Source: an uncultured Nostocoides sp. | GTDB taxonomy: Bacteria; Actinomycetota; Actinomycetes; Actinomycetales; Dermatophilaceae | Direction: 5' to 3' | NCBI GenBank assembly: GCA_937858995.1 | Contig: CALLZC010000083.1 | Coordinates: 1-64,000, forward strand | DNA: 64,000 nt | Position numbers and translations under genes: made by a program | In this document: piece after piece, positions 18,162 to 26,865 of the stretch | How the letters are laid out: every line of letters starts with the position of its first letter | Position numbering within the stretch: position 1 is the first letter of the stretch | Notes under the pieces: model-generated | Told to the model about the DNA's origin: nothing | Databases searched by the model: none | What the model saw: the letters and a program-made list of their open reading frames with translations, nothing else

Positions 18162-18220
18162 TCAGACCGCGCTCTCGCGGGCGAAATCTGGCGTCAGACC
18201 GCGTTCTCGCGGGCGAGATC
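18162..18220 (-). repeat. Duplicated 3' end of wecB
   Basis: Two 27-base copies (18162-18188 and 18194-18220) differ at two positions and sit 32 bases apart. The inner copy encodes the last residues DLARENAV and stop of the epimerase; the outer, untranslated copy would read DFARESAV and stop. Confidence 0.7.
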
Positions 18221-19420
18221 GCGGTCCGACCACGTGTCCGTCTCAGTGCTTGAGTAGTCGGGAAGCCGCATCCCCAGACCGAGTTCGGCACGAATGGCAG
18301 CCACGCTGCGTGCTGCGGCTGCCCCGTCGCCGTAGGGATTGACGGCGTTCGCCATCGCACGATGCGCTGCGCTGTCCTCGATGAGGGTCATCGTCTCCTG
18401 GAACACCCGCTCCTCGTCGGTGCCAACGAGCTTGACTGTTCCGGCTTCCACCGCCTCGGGGCGCTCGGTCGTCTCGCGCATCACCAGGACCGGCTTGCCG
18501 AGGCTGGGAGCCTCCTCTTGGAGCCCACCGGAGTCGGTCAGCACGATCGACGACGCGCTGATCGCATGCGTGAACTCGTGATAGCCCAAGGGCTCGGTGA
18601 GCAGGACGTTCTCATAGCCGGCGAACATCGGTTCGACGACCTCGCGCACGATCCGGTTGAGGTGCATGGGAAGCAGCACGCGACACTCGGGATGCCGGTC
18701 CAGGACTCGGCGCAGGCCGCGCAAGGCCGAACGCATCGGGTCCCCCCAGGACTCGCGGCGGTGGCAGGTGACCAGGATCATCGGCCCGGGGCGCCGCAGG
18801 AACTGGGCAAGCTCTTCGTCCTGGATGAGCGGGGTGACGCCCACGGCGGCGTGCAAGGCGTCGATCACCGTGTTTCCGGTGACCGCGATCTTGGCCCGAT
18901 CGATGCCCTCGTATTCGAGATTCCGACCGGCGCCGGCAGTGGGGGCCAGGTGCAAGGCGGTGATGGGGGCGATGAGACGCCGGTTGGCTTCCTCAGGGAA
19001 GGGGGAGTCCAAGTCTCCGGTGCGCAGCCCCGCCTCGAGATGCACGACGGGGATGCGCTCATAGAAGGCGGCAAGGGCGCCGCTGAGGGCGCTGGTGGTG
19101 TCGCCCTGGACGACGACGATGTCCGGGCGGTCGCGCTGGAGAACCTTGGTCAGCTCGGTCAACATGCGCGCGTTCATGTCGGCCACGGTGGCACCGGGAA
19201 TCATCAGGTCGAGGTCGTGATCGGGGACGATGTCAAACAGGCCGTTGACCTGATCGAGCATTTCCCGGTGTTGCCCGGTCACCGTCACGATCGGCTCGAG
19301 CCAGTCGCAGGACCGCAATGCCCGGACCAGGGGGGCCATCTTGATGGCCTCGGGTCGCGTGCCATAGGTCAGCATGACCCGGGCGCCGCTGCCGACGGGT
19401 CCTCCCATGTGGCCGTTCAC
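18194..19420 (-). CDS. wecB: UDP-N-acetylglucosamine 2-epimerase (non-hydrolysing)
   Basis: Interconverts UDP-GlcNAc and UDP-ManNAc for surface polysaccharide. Signatures: GTRPEAIKMAPLV, VTGQHREMLDQV, VVVQGDTTSALSGALAAF, HLEAGLRTGDLDSPFPEE, VTCHRRESWG, LTDSGGLQEEAPSLGKPVLV and RETTERPEAVEAG. About 408 residues from GTG 19420, which has GGTGAGGGG at good spacing; ATG 19408 is a close alternative. It stands alone here, far from the dehydrogenase gene at 62 kb that would use its product. Confidence 0.94.
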   Translation of the reverse strand: MNGHMGGPVGSGARVMLTYGTRPEAIKMAPLVRALRSCDWLEPIVTVTGQHREMLDQVNGLFDIVPDHDLDLMIPGATVADMNARMLTELTKVLQRDRPDIVVVQGDTTSALSGALAAFYERIPVVHLEAGLRTGDLDSPFPEEANRRLIAPITALHLAPTAGAGRNLEYEGIDRAKIAVTGNTVIDALHAAVGVTPLIQDEELAQFLRRPGPMILVTCHRRESWGDPMRSALRGLRRVLDRHPECRVLLPMHLNRIVREVVEPMFAGYENVLLTEPLGYHEFTHAISASSIVLTDSGGLQEEAPSLGKPVLVMRETTERPEAVEAGTVKLVGTDEERVFQETMTLIEDSAAHRAMANAVNPYGDGAAAARSVAAIRAELGLGMRLPDYSSTETDTWSDRDLARENAV

Positions 19421-19628
19421 CGCAAACCCCTCACCACCGACGGACCCTGCCCGGCGAGCGCGAATGCGTACCGCCGAATAATCTATCCAAGCACAGGGTC
19501 CTCCCGACGCGCGCTTCGGCACCCGTCGTGTGGCCGCCGGGCGTGCTCGGCGTCCGGGCGATGCACAGCTGTGTGCCATGGTTGAATCGCGAGTGCTCAT
19601 TCGACCGGCTCCGAGAATGGTGAAATGT

Positions 19629-20183
19629 ATGACGGATCGCACCGCCGACTGGACCGCTCTGCTCGCGCTAATCAAGGCCAAGGCCATCGTTCACGGCCGG
19701 GTCACCCTGTCCTCGGGCGCGCAGGCGGACTACTACGTCGACCTGCGCCGGATCACCCTGGATGGGCAGGCCGCACCCCTGGTCGGACGGGTCATGCGCG
19801 ACCTGGTCTCGGACCTGGATTTCGAGGCGGTCGGTGGACTCACGCTCGGCGCCGACCCGGTCGCGAGCGCCATGCTGCACGCCGCCGCGGCCGACGGCGC
19901 GCGTTTGGACGCCTTTGTGGTGCGCAAGGCCGGCAAGGCGCACGGGTTGCAGCAGCAGGTCGAAGGCCCCTCGATCACCGGACGCCGGGTCCTGATAGTC
20001 GAGGACACCTCGACCACGGGGGCCTCCCCGCTAGCCGCCGCGCAGGCGGCACGTGACCTCGGCGCGCAGGTGGTAGCGGTCGCCACCATTGCGGACCGGG
20101 CCACCGGGGCGGAGCAGCGCTTCGCAGAGGCGGGGCTGGCCTACCGCTCCGCCTTTTCGCTGCAGGATCTCGGGCTCGCCTGA
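19629..20183 (+). CDS. pyrE: Orotate phosphoribosyltransferase
   Basis: Forms OMP from orotate and PRPP in pyrimidine synthesis. 184 residues, the short actinobacterial form. VTLSSGAQADYYVDLRRITLD is the orotate-binding opening, FVVRKAGKAHG holds the catalytic loop Lys/His, and VLIVEDTSTTGASPL is the PRPP motif. ATG 19629 is chosen because family members begin just before the RxxLL helix; the frame is open upstream to 19530. Confidence 0.93.
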   Translation: MTDRTADWTALLALIKAKAIVHGRVTLSSGAQADYYVDLRRITLDGQAAPLVGRVMRDLVSDLDFEAVGGLTLGADPVASAMLHAAAADGARLDAFVVRKAGKAHGLQQQVEGPSITGRRVLIVEDTSTTGASPLAAAQAARDLGAQVVAVATIADRATGAEQRFAEAGLAYRSAFSLQDLGLA

Positions 20184-20304
20184 CCCCTCGCGCACCCCGC
20201 CCCCCCCGCTTAGGGGGTCCCGGTCCGCTCGGGCCGTTAGGATCGGCTGCGTTAGGCGATCTCGGCACCCGGGTGCGGGGCGCACGGCATACAAAGGAGT
20301 GCAG

Positions 20305-20970
20305 ATGCTCACCGCGTTGCTCATCATTCTCGGCCTCGTCGTGCTCGCCGCGTTGTGGGCGGTGGGGGTCTACAACGGCCTGATCAAGCAGCGCAATCTG
20401 GTCCAGGAGGCCTGGCGCCAGATCGATGTGGAGCTCAAGCGTCGCCACGACCTCATCGGCAACCTCGTCGAGACGGTCAAGGGGTATGCCGCTCACGAAC
20501 GCGGCACGCTCGAGGACGTCATGGCCGCGCGCGGTGCCGCAATGGCCGGTGGCCAGAGCCCCGCGCAGCAGGCCCAGTCCGAAGGGATGCTGAGCGCCGC
20601 GCTCGGCCGACTGATTGCCGTGGCCGAGGCCTACCCGGACCTGAAGGCCAACCAAAACTTCATGGCCCTGCAGAACGAACTGACCTCCACCGAGGACCGC
20701 ATCGCTGCGGCGCGGCGCTACTACAACGCCAACGTTCGCGAGCTCAACACCAAGGTGGAGACGGTCCCCAGCAATTTTGTCGCGGGGATGTTCAAGATCG
20801 GGCGGGCGGAATACTTCGAGGTCGAGGGCATCGAGCGCGATCCGGTGCGGGTCGACTTCGGGCAGGGCAACTTCAATATCCCTCCGCCCGCCGGTTACAG
20901 CGCGCCCCAGGACAACGCGCCGACCCAGATCCCGACCACCCCACCACCTGGCCAGTTGCCCCCGGCCTGA
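20305..20970 (+). CDS. LemA family protein
   Basis: 221 residues with an N-terminal membrane segment (LTALLIILGLVVLAALWAVG), then a long helical bundle with the LemA signatures YNGLIKQRNLVQEAWRQIDV, LKRRHDLIGNLVETVKGYA, AYPDLKANQNFMALQNEL and ARRYYNANVRELNTKVETVP. The C-terminal 35 residues are Pro-rich. The biochemical role of LemA is unsettled. AAAGGAG eight bases before the ATG decides the start. Confidence 0.92.
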   Translation: MLTALLIILGLVVLAALWAVGVYNGLIKQRNLVQEAWRQIDVELKRRHDLIGNLVETVKGYAAHERGTLEDVMAARGAAMAGGQSPAQQAQSEGMLSAALGRLIAVAEAYPDLKANQNFMALQNELTSTEDRIAAARRYYNANVRELNTKVETVPSNFVAGMFKIGRAEYFEVEGIERDPVRVDFGQGNFNIPPPAGYSAPQDNAPTQIPTTPPPGQLPPA

Positions 20971-20984
20971 GACGGAATGCCCCC

Positions 20985-21016
20985 TTGACTAACCTCTGCT
21001 AGCAGAGGTTAGTCAA
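20985..21016. terminator. 32-base perfect palindrome, bidirectional terminator
   Basis: TTGACTAACCTCTGCT followed by its exact reverse complement, between the convergent lemA and acyl-CoA dehydrogenase genes. Read from either side it forms a 16-base-pair stem (with a few central bases as loop) ending in A/T. Its centre CTCTGCTAGCAGAG recurs at 42634. Confidence 0.65.
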
Positions 21017-21049
21017 ATCAGCACACTTTCCTAGGTATGCAGATTTGGC

Positions 21050-21071
21050 CAAGGTGCGCTGAGTGCCCCAA
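21050..21071 (+). repeat. Dispersed intergenic repeat, degenerate copy
   Basis: Aligns on GCTGAGT with the copies at 14250 and 42683 (CAAGGTGCGCTGAGTG here). Like the 42 kb site it follows a TGCTAGCA-centred palindrome. Weak match. Confidence 0.3.
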
Positions 21072-21092
21072 CTCGCGTGGCAGCAGGGCTGT

Positions 21093-22274
21093 TCAGCGGA
21101 AGGCGGGGATGCCGGTGAGGGTCTGCCCGACCACCAGTGTGTGCATCTCCACGGTGCCTTCGTAGGTCAACACTGACTCGAGGTTGTTCATGTGGCGGAT
21201 GACGGGATACTCCAGGGAGATCCCGTTGGCGCCGAGGATGGTGCGCGCGGTGCGGCAGATGTCCAACGCCGCGCGGATGTTGTTGAGCTTGCCGAGGCTG
21301 ACCTGCTCGGGCGTCAGGGTGCCGGCATCTTTGCGTCGACCGAGGTGGAGCGCCAGCAGCAGACCCTTGGTGTATTCGAGGTACATCTCGGCCAGCTTCT
21401 GCTGGGTCAGTTGGAAGGCGGCGATCGGCTTGCCGAACTGTTCGCGCTCCCCGGCGTATGTCAGGGCGGATTCCAGTGCCGAGCGCGCCGCGCCCAGCGA
21501 GCCCCAGACGATTCCGTAGCGAGCCTCGGAGAGACAGGACAGCGGTCCCTTCAACCCGCGGACCTCGGGGAGCACGGCCGAGCCCGGCAGCCGCACCTCA
21601 TCGAGGACCAGTTCGCTGGTCACCGATGCCCGCAGGGACAGCTTGTGCTTGATCAGGGGAGCGGTGAAGCCGGGCGCGTCGGTGGGCACGACGAAGCCGC
21701 GGATCCCGTCGGCGCTCTGCGCCCAGACGATGGCGACGTCGGCGACCGAGCCGTTGGTGATCCACATCTTCCGCCCGGTCAGCAGCCAGTCGTCGCCATC
21801 TCGCCTGGCCCGGGTGCGCATGCCGCCGGGATCGGAGCCGTGATCGGGCTCCGTGAGTCCAAAGCAGCCGATCGCCTCGCCGCTGGCCAGGAGGGGCAAC
21901 CAGCGCTGTTTGTGCTCTTCGCTCCCGAAGCGCCAGATCGCGAACATCGCCAGCGACCCCTGCACCGAGACCAGCGAACGAATCCCGGAGTCGCTGGCCT
22001 CCAATTCGATGCACGCCAGTCCGTAGTCGACCGCGGACAGGCCGGCGCAGCCATACCCGCTGAGGTGCATGCCGAGCAGTCCGAGTGCGCCGAGTTCCGT
22101 GGCGAGCCCGCGAATGTCGTCGATCTCCCCCCGCTCGAACCAGTCGGCGACGAAGGGATCGACGCGGCGGCGCATCAGTTCGCGAACGCTGGCGCGGATG
22201 GCGAGCTCGTCGGCAGTGAAGAGGTCATCGAGGCCGGCAAAGTCGAGGCGGTCCGACAGGCTGGGGGTGGGCAC
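21093..22274 (-). CDS. Acyl-CoA dehydrogenase, glutaryl-CoA dehydrogenase-like
   Basis: 393-residue flavin-dependent acyl-CoA dehydrogenase. It follows glutaryl-CoA dehydrogenase closely: GCFGLTEPDHGSDPGGM, RKMWITNGSVADVAIVWA, LSEARYGIVWGSLGAA, ILGANGISLEYPVIRHMNNL, and the catalytic Glu in LTYEGTVEMH. This suggests the lysine/tryptophan breakdown step or a related branched substrate. No other pathway gene is adjacent. GTG start at 22274 with GGAG about seven bases upstream. Confidence 0.88.
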   Translation of the reverse strand: MPTPSLSDRLDFAGLDDLFTADELAIRASVRELMRRRVDPFVADWFERGEIDDIRGLATELGALGLLGMHLSGYGCAGLSAVDYGLACIELEASDSGIRSLVSVQGSLAMFAIWRFGSEEHKQRWLPLLASGEAIGCFGLTEPDHGSDPGGMRTRARRDGDDWLLTGRKMWITNGSVADVAIVWAQSADGIRGFVVPTDAPGFTAPLIKHKLSLRASVTSELVLDEVRLPGSAVLPEVRGLKGPLSCLSEARYGIVWGSLGAARSALESALTYAGEREQFGKPIAAFQLTQQKLAEMYLEYTKGLLLALHLGRRKDAGTLTPEQVSLGKLNNIRAALDICRTARTILGANGISLEYPVIRHMNNLESVLTYEGTVEMHTLVVGQTLTGIPAFR

Positions 22275-22313
22275 GCAGGTCTCCTGAATCTCTCGTGCGA
22301 GGCGCGACAGGTG

Positions 22314-23129
22314 CTAGCCAGCGCCCGGCTCGGCTGATCCGAACGGCCACCCCGCCCGGAGTCCGGGGGCGATCCCCGGCTCGATGTAGTGCTCGCTTCC
22401 GAAGACCAGAGCGAAGATCTCCGGTGGCAATCCGAGCATTCCCTCGATGTCGCTGCTCTGACTGCCGTGCGCCTCGAGGGCGGCCCGCTTGCGGGCCAGG
22501 ACGTCGCTGACGTCCACCGCCCACGTGATCTCGCTTTCGGGCGTGCCGAGCGGGTTCCCGTCATCCATGGGTTGGTCGGGATCCCAGGCCTGATCGGCCA
22601 TTCCGGCGGCAACCGCGGCGGCATACAGACCCCGCATCACGTCGCGGTTCATCGTGGATTCCAGGACCCGGGGCCGGCGGGCGGCGAGCCGCGCGGCCTC
22701 GTGCAGAACCTGATGGACCTTGACATGGTCGGGGTGGCCGTAGCCGCCGTGCCAGTCGTAGCCCACCACGATGTCCGCGGCCTCGCGGTCCAGGATGCTG
22801 GCCAACTTGAGGCCGGCTTCCAGGAGTCCGGCCTGGTGAAAGGCGGCGGGGTGGCCGTTCTGGTCCCAGCCGGTCATGCCGGAGTCGGAGTACCCGAGCC
22901 ATTCCACGCGGGAAATGCCAAGGACGGCAGCCGAGGCCATGGCCTCCCGGCGCCGCCGGTCCGTGAGCGTCTCGCCATCCGCCAGATCATCGGGCACCTG
23001 CCCGTGCTCGCCGTGGGTGGCGAAGACGACCACGACGCGATGGCCGAGCGCCGCCGCGCGCGCCATCGAACCGGCGGTCGACGACGCCTCGTCATCGGGG
23101 TGCGCGTGGAAAAAGACGATGGTGGCCAC
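22314..23129 (-). CDS. PIG-L family deacetylase (mycothiol conjugate amidase-like)
   Basis: A zinc-dependent de-N-acetylase/amidase of about 271 residues. AHPDDE (metal ligands) lies at residues 8-13 and the second ligand region YGHPDHVKVHQVLHEA is intact. Length and the C-terminal region are like the mycothiol enzymes MshB/Mca, which deacetylate GlcNAc-Ins or cleave mycothiol conjugates; which one is not decidable by eye. GTG 23129 is favoured (GGAGCGAGG upstream); GTG 23141 is possible. Confidence 0.82.
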   Translation of the reverse strand: MATIVFFHAHPDDEASSTAGSMARAAALGHRVVVVFATHGEHGQVPDDLADGETLTDRRRREAMASAAVLGISRVEWLGYSDSGMTGWDQNGHPAAFHQAGLLEAGLKLASILDREAADIVVGYDWHGGYGHPDHVKVHQVLHEAARLAARRPRVLESTMNRDVMRGLYAAAVAAGMADQAWDPDQPMDDGNPLGTPESEITWAVDVSDVLARKRAALEAHGSQSSDIEGMLGLPPEIFALVFGSEHYIEPGIAPGLRAGWPFGSAEPGAG

Positions 23130-23270
23130 CGGGCGATTCACCTCGCTCCAGCACGGAAGTAACACCGCGCTGCAGGGCCGGAAGCGCGGGGCATGCGGGT
23201 CAGCATACGGCGATGTGCGCGGGGGTCTTCGTGCCCCTCGTGGCCGGGTGCGGCGCTACGCCCGCTCGCC

Positions 23271-23918
23271 TCAGGCCGAGGTGCGCTGGGCGCGTGCCTC
23301 GCGGCGGTGCTTGAGCACTTCGAAGGCCATCGGGACCACCGAGACCGCCACGATGAGCAGGATCGCCGCCTCGAGGTGTTCGCTCAGGGCGGGGAAGGCC
23401 TGGCCGAGGAAGTACCCGGCGAGGGTGATTCCCGTGGCCCACAAGGCGGCCCCGACCCCACTCCATACGAAGAAGTGGCGACGGTCCATCTTGCCGACCC
23501 CCGCGACCACCGTGATGAAGGTGCGCACGATCGGGACGAACCGGCCGAGGACCAGGGCCTTGGCGCCATACCGCTCGAAGAAGGCGTGGGTCTTGTCGAA
23601 GTTCGCCTTGTTGATGAACCGGCCGTCACGGCCATAGAGCGGGGTGCCGATGGCCCGCCCGATCTCGTAGCCGACGACATTGCCGATGAAGGCCGCCACG
23701 GTCAAGATGATGCAGGCCGTGACGATATTGAGGTTGAGCGAACCCTCGGCGATGAAGAGCCCAATCGCAAAGAGCAGCGAGTCGCCCGGCAGGATCGGGA
23801 ACAACAGCCCGCACTCGATGAACACGATGGCGGTGCTCACCCAGAAGAACTGGCTGCCGAATCGCTCGAGCAGCCAGGCGGGGTCCATCCAGTCAGGTCC
23901 AAGACTCGGCAACATCAC
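23271..23918 (-). CDS. DedA family membrane protein
   Basis: 215 residues with about five hydrophobic segments. DedA signatures are present: ECGLLFPILPGDSLLF, VVGYEIGRAIG, FERYGAKALVLGRFVPIVRTF and VAGVGKMDRRHF. Family members are lipid scramblases/flippases needed for envelope lipid recycling. GTG 23918 immediately precedes ATG 23915; TACCCT six bases before the GTG favours GTG as a leaderless start. Confidence 0.92.
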   Translation of the reverse strand: MMLPSLGPDWMDPAWLLERFGSQFFWVSTAIVFIECGLLFPILPGDSLLFAIGLFIAEGSLNLNIVTACIILTVAAFIGNVVGYEIGRAIGTPLYGRDGRFINKANFDKTHAFFERYGAKALVLGRFVPIVRTFITVVAGVGKMDRRHFFVWSGVGAALWATGITLAGYFLGQAFPALSEHLEAAILLIVAVSVVPMAFEVLKHRREARAQRTSA

Positions 23919-23924
23919 CCGTCA

Positions 23925-23930
23925 AGGGTA
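23925..23930 (-). promoter_or_regulatory. -10 box, leaderless start of dedA
   Basis: TACCCT on the minus strand ends six bases before GTG 23918. Confidence 0.45.
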
Positions 23931-24139
23931 GGTGCTCGGGCCGCAGAGCCAGCTGTATGCCGCGCGGCAGCGCCCTAGGGATTCGCCCGGCGAGTTGGTC
24001 GCAGGGATCGCCAGCCCTTGCGCTGGTGGGGTGGACCCAGTTGGCTGGGGGTGCGGCGGGTCCCTCGTGGGGCCTGCGCCGTGCGGCACCACGCGGGGCG
24101 GCCACATCCGGACCGTCCGAATCAGAAGGGGAGAGTTTG

Positions 24140-25807
24140 ATGTCACGAACCCAGCAGGGGGTTGGTCTAGCGCTTGGCGCGCTCTTGCTCACCGGGGCGT
24201 TGCCCCCGACGAGCAGCGCCGCGCCGGCGAGCAGCGCTGCGCCGGCGAGTACCGCTGCGCCGGCGAGTACCGCCGCGCCGGCGAGTACCGCTGCGCCAGC
24301 GGCCGATCAGGTCACCGCGCCCGTGCCCACGATCACCTGGGGTCCGTGCGACGGCCCGGGGCCGGGAGTCTGCGGGCGCGCCCTTGCCCCGCTCGACTAT
24401 GACAATCCGGGCGGCCCGAAGATCATCCTGGATCTGCGCAAGATCCCCGCGTCCCGGTCCGCGGCGAAATTGGGGACCCTCTTCGTCAACCCGGGCGGTC
24501 CCGGTGGCAGTTCCACGGGGTTCGCCCCGTTCGCCGCCCAACTGCTCGGTCGCACGGTGGCCGAACGCTATGACGTCGTCGGAGTCGACCCGCGAGGTGT
24601 TGGTGAGAGCTCGCTGATGGTGTGCAAGAACACCAATCCGATTCCGACCTTCCCCTTGAGTGCCTTCCCCACCACGGTGGCCGACTCCATCGCCCACTTC
24701 CGCATCGCGGAGTACATCCGCTCGGCGTGCACGCGCGACCCGAACGCCATCACCCTGCACATGTCGAGCGCTGACACGGCCCGCGACATGGATCTGATGC
24801 GCCAGGCAGTGGGCGACGCACGACTGCACTACTACGGCATCTCCTATGGAACCCAATTGGGGTCGACCTATGCCTCGATGTTCCCGGCCCGCGTGGGTCG
24901 CATGGTGGTGGACGGGGTCTTGGACCCGGTGGCGTGGTCAACGGGTGGCCCCGCGAATCTGCCGGCCACGCAACCCTTTTCCACGCGCCTGCGCAGCGCC
25001 AAGGGCGCCTATGAAGCGCTGACCTCGGGCCTGCGGGAGTGTGAGCGCGTGGGTCGCGCCGAATGCGACTTCGCGCCGAATGCGAGCGCCAAGTGGGCCA
25101 AACTCGTCGACCTGGCACGGGCGGGAACCCTGACCGCGGGCGGGGTCGAGCTGCCCTACTCGTACCTCATCTCGGGAGTCCTCGGCTACCTCTACGGTCT
25201 GAACTATTCCGGCCTGGATTCCGACCTGCAGGCCTTGTGGCTGGAAAACACCGGCGCGCGGGTGCCGATGTCGCAGCGGTCGGCCGCCGCCCTGCGCACG
25301 AAGGCCGAGGAGGTTAGCGTCGCCCCCTATCTGACGCCAGTCGGCAGGGTGGTCAAGATCTCCAATGCCTTTGTCGGCGTGGCCTGCTCGGACTCGCGCA
25401 ACCCGACGACCCGGGAGGACTGGTGGAACGCCGGCCGCGCCCAGGACAAGCAGTACCCGTGGTTCGGGTCCCTGTGGACCTGGGCCTCGGCGCCGTGCGC
25501 GAACTACCCCATCAAGACCAAGAGCGACACCTGGTTCGGGCCCTATGGCGGCCGCACCGCCCATCCGCTGCTGATCGTGGGCAACACCTATGACCCGGCC
25601 ACGCCGATCCACGGCGCCCGGGCGGTCGCCCGGCTGTTCCCCGGATCGCGGCTGCTCACCTACGACGGCTGGGGTCATGGCGCCTTGGGCACCAGCTGCG
25701 TGACCCGGGCGTTCGATCGCTACTACGCCACGGGAGCCCTGCCCGCGCCCGGGGCGACGTGCGGCATGGACGCCGGCCTCTTTGCCGCCGGCCCGCGCGG
25801 GAGCTGA
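24140..25807 (+). CDS. Secreted alpha/beta hydrolase, tripeptidyl aminopeptidase-like
   Basis: 555 residues. A signal peptide (about 1-30) runs into a tandem APAST repeat. The hydrolase has the SlpD/SlpE and tripeptidyl-aminopeptidase layout: LGTLFVNPGGPGGSSTGF oxyanion region, VVGVDPRGVGESS, nucleophile GISYGTQLGSTYA, and a C-terminal TAP-like part with NTYDPATP (Asp) and GWGHGAL (His). The paired Cys near the C-terminus (TSCVTRAF, GATCGMD) fit secretion. It likely trims peptides outside the membrane. ATG 24140 follows AGGGGAG. Confidence 0.88.
   Translation: MSRTQQGVGLALGALLLTGALPPTSSAAPASSAAPASTAAPASTAAPASTAAPAADQVTAPVPTITWGPCDGPGPGVCGRALAPLDYDNPGGPKIILDLRKIPASRSAAKLGTLFVNPGGPGGSSTGFAPFAAQLLGRTVAERYDVVGVDPRGVGESSLMVCKNTNPIPTFPLSAFPTTVADSIAHFRIAEYIRSACTRDPNAITLHMSSADTARDMDLMRQAVGDARLHYYGISYGTQLGSTYASMFPARVGRMVVDGVLDPVAWSTGGPANLPATQPFSTRLRSAKGAYEALTSGLRECERVGRAECDFAPNASAKWAKLVDLARAGTLTAGGVELPYSYLISGVLGYLYGLNYSGLDSDLQALWLENTGARVPMSQRSAAALRTKAEEVSVAPYLTPVGRVVKISNAFVGVACSDSRNPTTREDWWNAGRAQDKQYPWFGSLWTWASAPCANYPIKTKSDTWFGPYGGRTAHPLLIVGNTYDPATPIHGARAVARLFPGSRLLTYDGWGHGALGTSCVTRAFDRYYATGALPAPGATCGMDAGLFAAGPRGS
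24221..24304 (+). repeat. 18-base tandem repeat in coding sequence
   Basis: Four units of GCGCCGGCGAGTACCGCT type (24221, 24239, 24257, 24275) and a partial fifth, each encoding APAS(S/T)A just after the signal peptide. Units differ at one to three bases. Copy number probably varies between strains. Confidence 0.85.
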
Positions 25808-25825
25808 GCCAGCTCTCGCGAAGCA

Positions 25826-25855
25826 CTGAACCGGCAGCGTCGGGGCGGCTACGAT
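25826..25855 (+). promoter_or_regulatory. Promoter of the amino acid ABC transporter
   Basis: CTGAAC (25826-25831), 18 bases, TACGAT (25850-25855). The leader contains a perfect hairpin CGGCATC-TCGC-GATGCCG at 25875-25892 just before the ribosome site AGGAGG, which could affect translation. Confidence 0.4.
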
Positions 25856-25912
25856 CCACAGGTAGCCGTCCCGACGGCATCTCGCGATGCCGCACCGCCA
25901 GGAGGATTCCGT

Positions 25913-26857
25913 ATGCCGTCCGCCCCGCTGCGCCCCGCAGCTCTCCTTCTGCTCGCGATCGCCCTGGCCGGTTGTGGTGCGCCACAAGGCGCGCCGGGCG
26001 CCAGCACTGCGGTGGTGACGAGTTCGTCCGGGTCCGCCAGCGGCAGCGGCTCGGCCACGGGCACGCCCAGCGAACCGATCGCCTCCGACTCGGCAGGTCT
26101 GCCGATCCCCGGAGACTGCCTCAAGGGCAGCCTGGCGACTCGCGTCCAGGGCACGCTGACCATCGGGACGGACAACCCGGCATACGAGCCGTGGTTCAGC
26201 GACAACGACCCCGCCAATGGCAAGGGCTATGAGTCCGCGGTGGCCTATGCCATTGCGGGCAAGCTCGGCTTCGCGGCCAGCGATGTCGTGTGGACCAAGG
26301 TGCCCTTCAACAAGGCCGTGCTGCCGGGTGCCAAGGACTTCGACTTCGACCTCAACCAGGTCTCGATCACCGAGGCCCGCAAGAAGGCGGTGGACTTCTC
26401 CTCGGGCTACTACGACGTCGTCCAGGCCGTGGTGACCTACGCCGGCAGCCCCATCGATGGCACAACGAGCGTCGCCGACCTCAAGGACGCGAAGCTCGGC
26501 GCGCAGGTCGGGACCACCTCGCTCACCGCGATCAGCGACCAGATCGGGGCCAAGGCCAGCGTCTATGACACCAATGACGCCGCCGTTCAGGGGCTGCTCG
26601 CCAAGCAAATCGACGGCATCGTCGTCGACCTGCCGACGGCCTTCTATATGACGGCCGCGCAACTCGACGATGGGGTCATCGTCGGTCAGCTCCCCCTCGC
26701 CGGCGACACGCCCGAGCAATTCGGCGCCGTGCTCGACAAGGGGTCTGCGCTGACCGGCTGCATCTCCGCCGCCGTCGACTCGTTGCGTGGCGATGGCACC
26801 CTCGATGCGCTGGTCGCGCAATGGCTCTCCGCTCAGGGCGCTCCGGCGCTGAAGTAG
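25913..26857 (+). CDS. Polar amino acid ABC transporter, substrate-binding lipoprotein
   Basis: 314 residues, lipobox LAGC at about residue 23, Ser/Gly linker, then a family 3 solute-binding protein: LTIGTDNPAYEPWF, ESAVAYAIAGKLGF, FNKAVLPGAKDFDFDLNQVSIT, KLGAQVGTTSLTAI, and VDLPTAFYMTAAQ. First gene of a three-gene set with permease and ATPase. Captures an amino acid outside the cell; which one is not clear. AGGAGG seven bases upstream of ATG. Confidence 0.93.
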   Translation: MPSAPLRPAALLLLAIALAGCGAPQGAPGASTAVVTSSSGSASGSGSATGTPSEPIASDSAGLPIPGDCLKGSLATRVQGTLTIGTDNPAYEPWFSDNDPANGKGYESAVAYAIAGKLGFAASDVVWTKVPFNKAVLPGAKDFDFDLNQVSITEARKKAVDFSSGYYDVVQAVVTYAGSPIDGTTSVADLKDAKLGAQVGTTSLTAISDQIGAKASVYDTNDAAVQGLLAKQIDGIVVDLPTAFYMTAAQLDDGVIVGQLPLAGDTPEQFGAVLDKGSALTGCISAAVDSLRGDGTLDALVAQWLSAQGAPALK

Positions 26858-26865
26858 GGCTCGCC

